Positions 1 to 5,148 of a stretch of DNA of 5,148 nucleotides are shown here, one piece after another; positions within the stretch are counted from its first letter, which is position 1; each line of letters begins with the position of its first letter. Both the position numbers and the translations under genes were made by a program. The DNA comes from Candidatus Cloacimonadota bacterium (GTDB lineage Bacteria; Cloacimonadota; Cloacimonadia; Cloacimonadales; WRIO01). The notes under the pieces are model-generated. The model did no database searches, had not been told where the DNA came from, and saw only the letters and a program-made list of their open reading frames with translations. Location of the stretch: positions 1-5,148 of the forward strand of contig JALNXV010000266.1 in assembly GCA_023230175.1 (NCBI GenBank), written 5' to 3'.

Positions 1-339
1 ATTCATTTCTTCATTGAGTTGATCCCAGGCATCATCGGTATTTGCCTTAGCATCAAAAGATATTCTGATATTTGCTCGTCCTTCCTGAGCGGTAGAAGAA
101 ATATAATCTACATCATCCAGATTCTGCAATTGATCCTCTATTTTTTTTATTATTAAATTTTCAATTTCTTCAGGAGATACTCCGGGATATAAAACAGTTA
201 CTACTGCAGAGCCAAAATCTACTGCAGGAGCAGCTTCTTTAGGGATATCAATAATCGCAAAAATACCCATAATAAAAACAACAACCATCAACATATTAAT
301 TAATACAGTATTTTCTACAGAAAATTTTGCTATGGACAT
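1..339 (-). CDS. RND-family efflux pump, inner membrane permease (N-terminal 113 residues, cut by window edge)
   Basis: This is the proton-driven inner membrane pump of a tripartite export system. The ATG at 339-337 opens a frame that stays open to base 1. Residues 1-10 are a short amphipathic cytoplasmic start. Residues 11-31 are the hydrophobic first membrane helix. Next comes the family signature, IPKEAAPAVDFG at 32-43 and YPGVSPEEIENL at 51-62, the entry to the periplasmic porter domain. The remainder (ISFDAKANTDDAWDQ, 93-107) fits the first porter subdomain, where RND pumps carry a 'F..g.d.d.A' strand-helix. Full-length members are about 1,000 residues, so roughly 90% lies outside the window. 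The start directly follows the adaptor's TAA, with GGGAG about 6 bases upstream inside the adaptor's last codons, so the two are probably translationally coupled. The sequence looks more like the multidrug/HAE1 group than the metal-ion group, but substrate cannot be told from this fragment. Confidence 0.93.
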   Translation of the reverse strand, partial: MSIAKFSVENTVLINMLMVVVFIMGIFAIIDIPKEAAPAVDFGSAVVTVLYPGVSPEEIENLIIKKIEDQLQNLDDVDYISSTAQEGRANIRISFDAKANTDDAWDQLNEEMN

Positions 340-1443
340 TTAATCTCCCAACGCATTATTTTTAGTTTCAAAAATTCTTGTAATTACCTTCATATCAGGC
401 TCAACATTCTCATAACCCTCAATTACAAGCATATCTCCTTGAATTAATCCTTCTTTAATTATGACATTTTCACTTATCTGTTTCCCTAAGGTAACATTTT
501 TTCTAATTATCTTATTATCATTATCAACAACATAAACGTAATTTTGATCATAATCTTGTAATATATGATTAAGAGAAGTATAAAAAATATCTTGATGTGT
601 GTTAACTAAAACCTCTACACTAACAATCATTCCGGGGATTAAGTCATTATTTTTATTATCTAATTTAATTTCTATTGGATAATTTGCAATAGAACTTAAT
701 AATTTATATCCGATACCACTTATTTTAGCAGGATATTGTTTATTATTATACAACACGGTTGCTTTTTGATTATTTTTTAATAACAAAATGCTTTTTTCAC
801 CTACACCTGTCCTTATCATAAGTTTATCAAGGTCGACTATACCTGCAATTTTTTGATTAACAGATACAGTTTGACCAATTTTAATCGGCAAGTCAACAAT
901 AGACCCGGAAACAGGTGCAATGAACATTGAGTTATTTAAAATTCGCTTTTTTATTTCAAGATTAGCGAGAGCTCCTTGCCATTGAGCTGTAGCATTTTTA
1001 TAAGCACTGACAGAGTTTTGATATTCTAATTCAGAAATTATATTATCATTATAAAGTTGAAGATTACTTTGAAATTGCTTTTCCAATGCTTCTTTACTTG
1101 CTTCAGCTGCCAGTAAATTTGCTTCTGCCTGTAAAACTTGGATTTCAAAATCCTTATTATCTATTTTTGCAATTGTTTCACCTTTTGTAATTTTATCTCC
1201 AAGTGATTTATAAATCTCTATAATCTTTCCTGAAACTTCTGAATTCAGTAAAATATCTGTTTCTCCTTCAATAACCCCAGTTATTCTAATATATTCATTT
1301 AAATTCCTTGGCATTACTTCTTGAATAATTACTGTTTGCTCATTAGTTGGCTGTTTAGATGAATTTTGAGGTGCCTGTTTACTACAAGCTGAAATAAATA
1401 AAAGTAACCCTATCATCACAAAAAATCTTTTTTTCTTATACAC
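340..1443 (-). CDS. RND efflux periplasmic adaptor lipoprotein (HlyD/AcrA-like membrane fusion protein)
   Basis: This 367-residue adaptor bridges the RND pump and the outer membrane channel. Residues 1-20 are a lipoprotein signal: KKKR, a hydrophobic core, and lipobox ISAC with C20 as the lipidated cysteine. A low-complexity linker (21-36) follows. The first lipoyl half-motif is at 68-94 (SGKIIEIYKSLGDKITKG). A coiled-coil hairpin spans about 97-168, and the second lipoyl half is at 173-192 (IAPVSGSIVDLPIKIGQTV). A beta-barrel domain (about 205-280, ending in the typical 'LIPGM' turn at 268-272) and a membrane-proximal domain (about 285-355) complete the usual order. Length is normal for the family. 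The start is GTG at 1443-1441. An overlapping ATG at 1445 is in another frame, and the next in-frame Met (M10) would destroy the signal peptide. AGGAGG at 1453-1448 supports the GTG. Serine at +2 after the lipid cysteine would predict outer membrane sorting under the E. coli rule, which may not hold here. Confidence 0.94.
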   Translation of the reverse strand: MYKKKRFFVMIGLLLFISACSKQAPQNSSKQPTNEQTVIIQEVMPRNLNEYIRITGVIEGETDILLNSEVSGKIIEIYKSLGDKITKGETIAKIDNKDFEIQVLQAEANLLAAEASKEALEKQFQSNLQLYNDNIISELEYQNSVSAYKNATAQWQGALANLEIKKRILNNSMFIAPVSGSIVDLPIKIGQTVSVNQKIAGIVDLDKLMIRTGVGEKSILLLKNNQKATVLYNNKQYPAKISGIGYKLLSSIANYPIEIKLDNKNNDLIPGMIVSVEVLVNTHQDIFYTSLNHILQDYDQNYVYVVDNDNKIIRKNVTLGKQISENVIIKEGLIQGDMLVIEGYENVEPDMKVITRIFETKNNALGD

Positions 1444-1447
1444 ATAA

Positions 1448-1453
1448 CCTCCT
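1448..1453 (-). promoter_or_regulatory. Ribosome binding site of the adaptor gene, overlapping the channel gene's stop codon
   Basis: On the minus strand, a full AGGAGG lies 4 bases before the GTG at 1443 and shares bases with the TAG that ends the channel gene (1454-1452). It is what decides the non-ATG start. The overlap suggests that ribosomes finishing the channel gene reinitiate on the adaptor. Confidence 0.8.
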
Positions 1454-2759
1454 AATTAATTACTAATTTTATAAATTCTTCATCGGATTCAATATCTAAA
1501 AGTTTTTTTAGATTCGCTTTATTTCTTAAAATATTATATCTTGAAGTGACATATTGCACATTAGCATTGCTTAACATAATATCGGCATCAAGCATTTCCG
1601 AACTTGAAATAATGCCATTTTTATATCTTTGGTTCATTTGTTGCCATGATTTTTTTGCATACTCTAATGAAAGTTCAGCTGATTTTGCAGTTTGAATTGC
1701 AGATACCCATGCAAGTGCAGTTGATCGAGCATTTAAGCTTATAGTATTTTCAGTTGTAGTATAATCAAATTCATTTTTTCGTAGATTTGCTTTATTCTTA
1801 AGATATGAAGAAAGATTATTACCAAAAGGTAAAATTGGAATTGATGCATTTAACATCAAGGTACTTGAATCAGAATAATCATCTTCAAGATTTGTCTTTG
1901 CATAACTTTTTGAATAACTTAAATTTACTGTAGGCAAAAAATTTCCTGTTGCCATAGTTAATTGATTTTTTACATTTTTTATATTTAATTGATAAACTTT
2001 TAAACTTGTATTTTCAGACAAGCTCAATTGACTAATATCTTCAACAAATTTATTAATTTGTTCCATATCCCATTCATATACATTAAACATATTTTCCTCA
2101 AAAACATCTTCATTAATATCTTCAGGAATTACATCATCTTTAATACCAAGAGTATTTTTTAAGTCTATAACGGCTGTTAAAAGATTAGTTTTTGCTTGTA
2201 TATTATTAACTTTTTTATTTACTGTTTGAGCTTTCATTCTAAATAACTCTGCTTCAGTAAGAGAACCATTATTATATCTAATTTGAGCAATTTGTTCATT
2301 TGTTACAGCATTATTATATTCATTTTCAGCTATTAAAACATATTGTTTTTTTTCTAGAGCATTAAAAAACTTATTTTCTATTTCAGACAGAAGTTCAATT
2401 TTTTTTAGAGAAAAATTTTCTTTTGAAGCTTTATATAGATTTTGTTTAGTTTTTTTATTGAGCCAAATCTTACCTCCTGCAAACAATGTTTGACTTGCTT
2501 GAATACCATAACTTTTATTATTTTCAGTATTTATGCCAATTGATGGATCATACTTTGTATATGAAGCATTTAAATTTGCAGTTGGGAAAAGTTCAAAAGT
2601 AGATTGGTAATAATCCCATTTTGTTTGTTCAAGGTTTTGACTTGCTGATTTAATAATTGGTGAATTTTCGAATCCGATTTCAATTGCTTCATCAAGTGTC
2701 AAAGAATAAACATTTACTATTGTGAAGATTAATATTATACATATCCATATTTTATTCAT
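1452..2759 (-). CDS. TolC-family outer membrane efflux channel (OEP)
   Basis: This 435-residue protein is the outer membrane exit duct of the tripartite pump and is expected to act as a trimer. Residues 1-19 form a Sec signal peptide (MNK, hydrophobic stretch, likely cleavage after VYS). The mature protein opens with the family hallmark LTLDEAIEIGFENSP (20-34). The two-fold internal repeat of TolC proteins is visible. FPTANLNASYTKY (58-70) matches LPTVNLSYSKSYAK (275-288) as outer-barrel strands. ASQTLFAGGK (88-97) matches ASIPILPFGNN (305-315). RYNNGSLTEAELFRMKA (161-177) matches RYKNGIISSSEMLDADI (378-394) in the periplasmic helices. Length is typical. The N-terminus lacks a lipobox, so it is not of the lipidated OprM type. 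The ATG at 2759-2757 has GGAGG six bases upstream (2770-2766). It is first in the operon, 8 bases ahead of the adaptor gene. Confidence 0.95.
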   Translation of the reverse strand: MNKIWICIILIFTIVNVYSLTLDEAIEIGFENSPIIKSASQNLEQTKWDYYQSTFELFPTANLNASYTKYDPSIGINTENNKSYGIQASQTLFAGGKIWLNKKTKQNLYKASKENFSLKKIELLSEIENKFFNALEKKQYVLIAENEYNNAVTNEQIAQIRYNNGSLTEAELFRMKAQTVNKKVNNIQAKTNLLTAVIDLKNTLGIKDDVIPEDINEDVFEENMFNVYEWDMEQINKFVEDISQLSLSENTSLKVYQLNIKNVKNQLTMATGNFLPTVNLSYSKSYAKTNLEDDYSDSSTLMLNASIPILPFGNNLSSYLKNKANLRKNEFDYTTTENTISLNARSTALAWVSAIQTAKSAELSLEYAKKSWQQMNQRYKNGIISSSEMLDADIMLSNANVQYVTSRYNILRNKANLKKLLDIESDEEFIKLVIN

Positions 2760-2793
2760 TATTTTCCTCCATTATATAACTTTCATCTAAGTT

Positions 2794-2822
2794 AGTATAA
2801 TAATTCTAAGATAAAAAGTCAA
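2794..2822 (-). promoter_or_regulatory. Sigma70-type promoter of the efflux operon
   Basis: Reading leftward, TTGACT (2822-2817) is followed by exactly 17 bases and then TATACT (2799-2794). These differ from the TTGACA/TATAAT consensus at one and one positions. Transcription would begin near 2787, giving a leader of about 28 bases containing the GGAGG of the channel gene. The -35 box lies partly inside the left arm of the 49-bp palindrome, so binding there would be expected to affect initiation. It is the best-matching promoter in the window. AT-rich DNA produces chance -10 boxes, but the joint match, spacing and position are convincing. Confidence 0.75.
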
Positions 2823-2867
2823 TAACAAAATAACTTAATTTTTATAATTATGCTATTTTGTTATTGA
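2819..2867. repeat. 49-bp near-perfect palindrome between divergent promoters (candidate shared operator)
   Basis: The dyad is centred on base 2843. Outer arms 2819-2832 (TCAATAACAAAATA) and 2854-2867 (TATTTTGTTATTGA) are perfectly complementary over 14 bp. Inside them, 2834/2852, 2836-2840/2846-2850 and 2842/2844 also pair, leaving only three mismatched pairs (2833/2853, 2835/2851, 2841/2845). The last bases of each arm are the first bases of an outward-facing -35 box. This geometry suits a symmetric regulator site or a pair of sites about 34 bp centre to centre, roughly three helical turns apart on one face. It could instead extrude as a hairpin or act as a weak leftward terminator (CTTTTT follows on the minus strand), but the stem is almost all A-T. 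The repeat is seen directly; its role is inferred. Confidence 0.8.
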
Positions 2868-2892
2868 AAAAAACAAAATTTGCCAATATACA
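2864..2892 (+). promoter_or_regulatory. Candidate rightward sigma70-type promoter facing the HDOD/kinase genes
   Basis: TTGAAA (2864-2869) is followed by 17 bases and TATACA (2887-2892). It mirrors the leftward promoter: its -35 begins in the right arm of the palindrome just as the other begins in the left arm. A start near 2899 would leave a leader of about 315 bases before the HDOD gene, which is long. It may therefore drive a small RNA or act together with a closer promoter. A perfect TATAAT at 3059-3064 is one alternative, though it lacks a recognisable -35. Confidence 0.5.
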
Positions 2893-3213
2893 CTTTATGT
2901 TTTTAAATCAAAACTTAGTTTTTCAAATACTTAATATATTAGAAAAAAAGGAGATGTTAAAATATCCGGAATAATACTTTATAAAACAAAATCATTAAGA
3001 TTAATCCTTAATTATTACTTCAACAAGTTAAAATGAGTTTTTGGTTAAAACAAAAAAATATAATATCTATTAATATAGAAACTTACTTTTAGGATTTATC
3101 AAAACAATCAATCACAGTTGAATAAAAGTCTTAACAAAAGAAATGAGCTTTAATACAAAAAAAGCTTGCAAAAATTTAAATACTAATTTTCTTTGTATTT
3201 AAGAGGATATTGA
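2893..3213. other. Gene-free leader region before the HDOD gene
   Basis: These roughly 320 very AT-rich bases have stop codons in all frames and no convincing gene. They hold several small symmetric motifs: AAAACT-T-AGTTTT at 2910-2922, ATTAAG-7-CTTAAT at 2994-3012 (with GATTAATC at its centre), CTAT-TAAT-ATAG at 3067-3078, and AGCTTT-9-AAAGCT at 3146-3166. A perfect -10 hexamer, TATAAT, sits at 3059-3064 with only a weak -35 (AGTTTT, 3036-3041). No GC-rich terminator hairpin or recognisable riboswitch core was found. Given the composition, each small motif alone could be chance. Confidence 0.5.
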
Positions 3214-4092
3214 ATGAAATCAAATAAAAATTTTAATGAGTATTACAACTTTCTAAAAACTGAAATCCATAATTCTAAACTTGCTTCTATAAAGAATACT
3301 TTATTAGAGCTTTTCAAACTCATCAATAATCCCTCATGTAGTGCAAGAGAATTAAAAGAAATTGTTGAATTAGATCCACCTTTAACCTTAAGAATATTAA
3401 AATTAGCTAATTCAGCATATTATGGGACATTTAGAAAGCTAACCGATATACAAGAAGCTATTGTTTGGTTAGGCTTTGATACTGTCAAACATTTAGCAAT
3501 GTCTATGAAAGTTATAGAAGTATTTGAAGGTGATAATCAACATAATAAATTTTCCAGATTGGATTTATGGAAATCAAGTATTGCAACTGCAATTATGGGC
3601 AAAGCTCTTTACCGAAGAGAATTCTATGACCCGGGTAGCTTTATCTATTCGGTCGGATTATTACATAATATCGGAGTCATACTACTTGATCAGTTTCGTA
3701 CAGAAGACTATAGAAATATTTTAGATAAAATGTATGATACTAACAAAGATTTAAATCTTTGTGAAAAAGAAATTCTTGGTTTTGACCACACAGAATTGGC
3801 TGCTGATATAATGGAAGAATGGGGATTCCCAATTAATCTAATAAATACAATCAAACATCATCACAATCCGATAAATGCTCCTAAATCAAATAGAAAAGAC
3901 ACCTATTCTATTTTCTTAATTGACCAAATACTAAAAAATGAAGGCATCGGTTTTGCTGATAATTCTCTCTTTAATCAATATAGATATGACTCATCTCTTA
4001 AATTTCTAAAACTTGACCCTGTCTGTTTTGAACCAATATTAGAATTAGTTCAATGTGAATTAAACGAAATGCATACAAATGGTATTTTATAA
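3214..4092 (+). CDS. HDOD-domain signalling protein with degenerate HD metal ligands
   Basis: This 292-residue cytoplasmic protein consists almost entirely of one HDOD domain (about 20-225) with no signal peptide or membrane helix. The family hallmark is at 53-67 (LDPPLTLRILKLANS), followed by AYYG (68-71) and the 'I.eAI..LGF..v' helix (79-96). The HD-like half follows: LW at 118-119, GLLHNIG (148-154), GFDHTELAADIMEEWGFP (189-206) and HHHNP (215-219). The usual HD dyad is H151-N152, and the 'W.hS' histidine position is S121. The classic phosphohydrolase metal site therefore looks incomplete, as is common in HDOD proteins, which are thought to act by protein contacts in signal transduction rather than catalysis. 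The C-terminal tail (about 226-292) is family-variable. The ATG at 3214 has GAGGA at 3203-3207, spaced 6 bases. It lies 25 bases before the kinase gene, probably in one operon, and may feed into that kinase's pathway (inference). Confidence 0.9.
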   Translation: MKSNKNFNEYYNFLKTEIHNSKLASIKNTLLELFKLINNPSCSARELKEIVELDPPLTLRILKLANSAYYGTFRKLTDIQEAIVWLGFDTVKHLAMSMKVIEVFEGDNQHNKFSRLDLWKSSIATAIMGKALYRREFYDPGSFIYSVGLLHNIGVILLDQFRTEDYRNILDKMYDTNKDLNLCEKEILGFDHTELAADIMEEWGFPINLINTIKHHHNPINAPKSNRKDTYSIFLIDQILKNEGIGFADNSLFNQYRYDSSLKFLKLDPVCFEPILELVQCELNEMHTNGIL

Positions 4093-4106
4093 CCTTTTAA
4101 TCATTT

Positions 4107-4112
4107 GAGGAG
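4107..4112 (+). promoter_or_regulatory. Ribosome binding site deciding the GTG start of the kinase gene
   Basis: GAGGAG lies five bases before GTG at 4118-4120, a good spacing. No in-frame ATG occurs until residue 74, which would delete the coiled coil and clip the PAS domain, so the GTG is the start. The site falls in the 25-base gap after the HDOD stop codon, with no terminator or promoter in that gap, which supports cotranscription. Confidence 0.8.
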
Positions 4113-4117
4113 ATAAA

Positions 4118-5148
4118 GTGGACAAAACTCCCGAGTTGTTAGAAAAAATCAAATATTTAGAAATTGAAAATCAACAAATCAAAAATGAACTTAACCTTAC
4201 AAAACAAGAAAACAAAGCAATTACAGATAAATACTTAGAAATTGTTAATAACCTCGAAAAAAATGTCATCAACAAAAATGAAGAATTAATCCACTATCAA
4301 AGAACTCTTGAAAATACACTTTATGAATTACAAATTATGCTTGACTACTCACCGGCAATTATCTTTTTCAAAGATATAAAGTTAAACTTTGTTCGAGTCA
4401 ACAGACCATTTTTATCATTTTTTAATTTAAAAATTTCTAAAGTTATCGGACATAATCAAAAATCACTTTTCAAAACTGAATACTTTAATGAAAGTGACGA
4501 ACTTTTTGTAATTCAAAATGCAAAATCTCTTTTAAAAAGAGATTGTTCCATACAAATAAACAATAAGGCTTATTACTTTGAAGTCAATATTTTACCTGTA
4601 TTTGCCGAAAATCATCAAATATCAGGAATTGTATGTTTCGCCTTAGATGTAACTGACTTAACAAAGATTAAAAATGACAATTTAGTTTTACTAAATCATT
4701 TAAATACTTCTCAAAAACACGAAGCTTTAGGTACACTTGCAGGTGGCATATCACACGACTTTAATAATATCCTGTCAGCTATAATCGGATATACGGAAAT
4801 CGCCAATAACTTTGTAGAAAAACCGGATAAAATAAAAAAATACCTTTCAGAAGTTCTTTTTGCTTCAAATAGAGCTAAAGAATTAATAAAACAAATCTTA
4901 ACCTTTTCAAGAAAAAGTTCAAAAGAAATACAACCAATTAATTTAATTGATTGCATAGAAGAATCACTTAAATTAATCCGTCCTACCATACCTTCAATAG
5001 TAGATATAAACCTACAAATTAATATTAAACACGCACTGATTGCAGGAAATGACATACAAATTAAACAAATACTTCTCAATCTCTGCACAAATGCGTGGCA
5101 TGCAATGCAAGGCAAACCCGGTATCATCAATATCATCTTAGAACAAAT
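4118..5148 (+). CDS. Cytoplasmic PAS-domain sensor histidine kinase (C-terminus cut by window edge)
   Basis: The frame opens at GTG 4118 and runs without a stop to the window end (343 residues seen). Residues about 3-72 are a charged coiled coil rich in Glu, Lys and Asn with no membrane helix, so the sensor appears soluble. A PAS-like domain covers about 73-185: 'LDYSPAIIFFKD' (75-86) is a typical PAS opening, and the exit strand IVCFALDVTDLT (171-182) leads to the kinase. The dimerisation/phosphoacceptor helix holds LGTLAGGISHDFNNILSAI (204-222), an H-box with H213 as the phosphorylated histidine. The GG.(A/S)HDFNN form is typical of hybrid kinases and kinases of NtrB-like or orphan type. 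The ATPase domain begins with the N-box QILLNLCTNAWHAM (317-330), where N325 would bind magnesium. The DxGxG and later ATP-lid motifs lie beyond the edge, so activity and any receiver domain cannot be judged. The ligand is unknown. Confidence 0.92.
   Translation, partial: MDKTPELLEKIKYLEIENQQIKNELNLTKQENKAITDKYLEIVNNLEKNVINKNEELIHYQRTLENTLYELQIMLDYSPAIIFFKDIKLNFVRVNRPFLSFFNLKISKVIGHNQKSLFKTEYFNESDELFVIQNAKSLLKRDCSIQINNKAYYFEVNILPVFAENHQISGIVCFALDVTDLTKIKNDNLVLLNHLNTSQKHEALGTLAGGISHDFNNILSAIIGYTEIANNFVEKPDKIKKYLSEVLFASNRAKELIKQILTFSRKSSKEIQPINLIDCIEESLKLIRPTIPSIVDINLQINIKHALIAGNDIQIKQILLNLCTNAWHAMQGKPGIINIILEQ

Noticed and set aside
2843..2848. Perfect TATAAT in the centre of the palindrome as a third promoter
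   Set aside because: No -35-like hexamer is found 16-18 bases upstream (CAATAA at 17). It lies in an A/T stretch where such hexamers arise by chance.
2811..2867. The palindrome read as a leftward rho-independent terminator (stem followed by CTTTTT)
   Set aside because: The stem is almost entirely A-T, no leftward gene lies upstream to be terminated, and both arms coincide with well-spaced -35 boxes, so a control site explains it better. It is not fully excluded.
2948..2974. AAGGAG followed by ATG, resembling a translation start
   Set aside because: The ATG directly abuts the Shine-Dalgarno-like bases, leaving no spacer, and the frame closes after six codons.
3143..3202. 19-codon frame (starting MSFNTKKACK) ending at the HDOD Shine-Dalgarno, a possible leader peptide
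   Set aside because: It has only AAAAG upstream as a weak ribosome site, no regulatory codon run and no attenuator hairpins. A short open frame is expected by chance.
3524..3724. 66-codon open frame inside the HDOD gene
   Set aside because: It lies in another frame of a clearly conserved HDOD coding sequence, has no Shine-Dalgarno of its own, and its translation resembles no family.
4711..5136. 141-codon open frame on the minus strand
   Set aside because: It is antisense to the H-box and N-box portion of the histidine kinase, whose plus-strand reading shows unmistakable motifs. The antisense translation is a cysteine- and isoleucine-rich shadow.

Overview
The window is AT-rich throughout, with long A and T runs and AT-biased codon choice in every gene. 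It encodes a TolC-type outer membrane channel and a lipoprotein adaptor, so the host is a diderm (Gram-negative-type) bacterium. The phylum cannot be fixed from this window. No RNA gene, insertion sequence, CRISPR array or phage gene was seen, and base composition and translation signals look uniform across the window.

Left half (1-2759, minus strand): a compact tripartite efflux operon read right to left. The order is outer membrane channel (2759-1452), periplasmic adaptor lipoprotein (1443-340), then the first 113 codons of an RND inner membrane pump (339-1, running off the left edge). The junctions are tight. The adaptor's Shine-Dalgarno overlaps the channel's stop codon, and the adaptor TAA directly abuts the pump ATG. 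The three products would form one export machine spanning both membranes.

Middle (2760-3213): a 454-base divergent intergenic region. It contains a 49-bp near-perfect palindrome (2819-2867, 21 of 24 position pairs complementary, outer arms of 14 bp perfect). A well-formed sigma70-type promoter faces out from each end. TTGACT-17-TATACT fires left into the efflux operon. TTGAAA-17-TATACA fires right towards the signalling genes. Both -35 boxes begin inside the palindrome arms, so one factor bound there could control both directions. The remaining ~320 bases before the rightward gene hold no convincing gene.

Right half (3214-5148, plus strand): a signalling pair, probably one operon. The first gene is a stand-alone HDOD-domain protein with degenerate HD metal ligands. 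The second, 25 bases downstream, is a coiled-coil/PAS/histidine kinase that starts at GTG and runs off the right edge after its N-box. The two halves may be linked through the shared palindrome, with sensing on one side and export on the other, but that link is inference. No DNA-binding regulator is encoded in the window.
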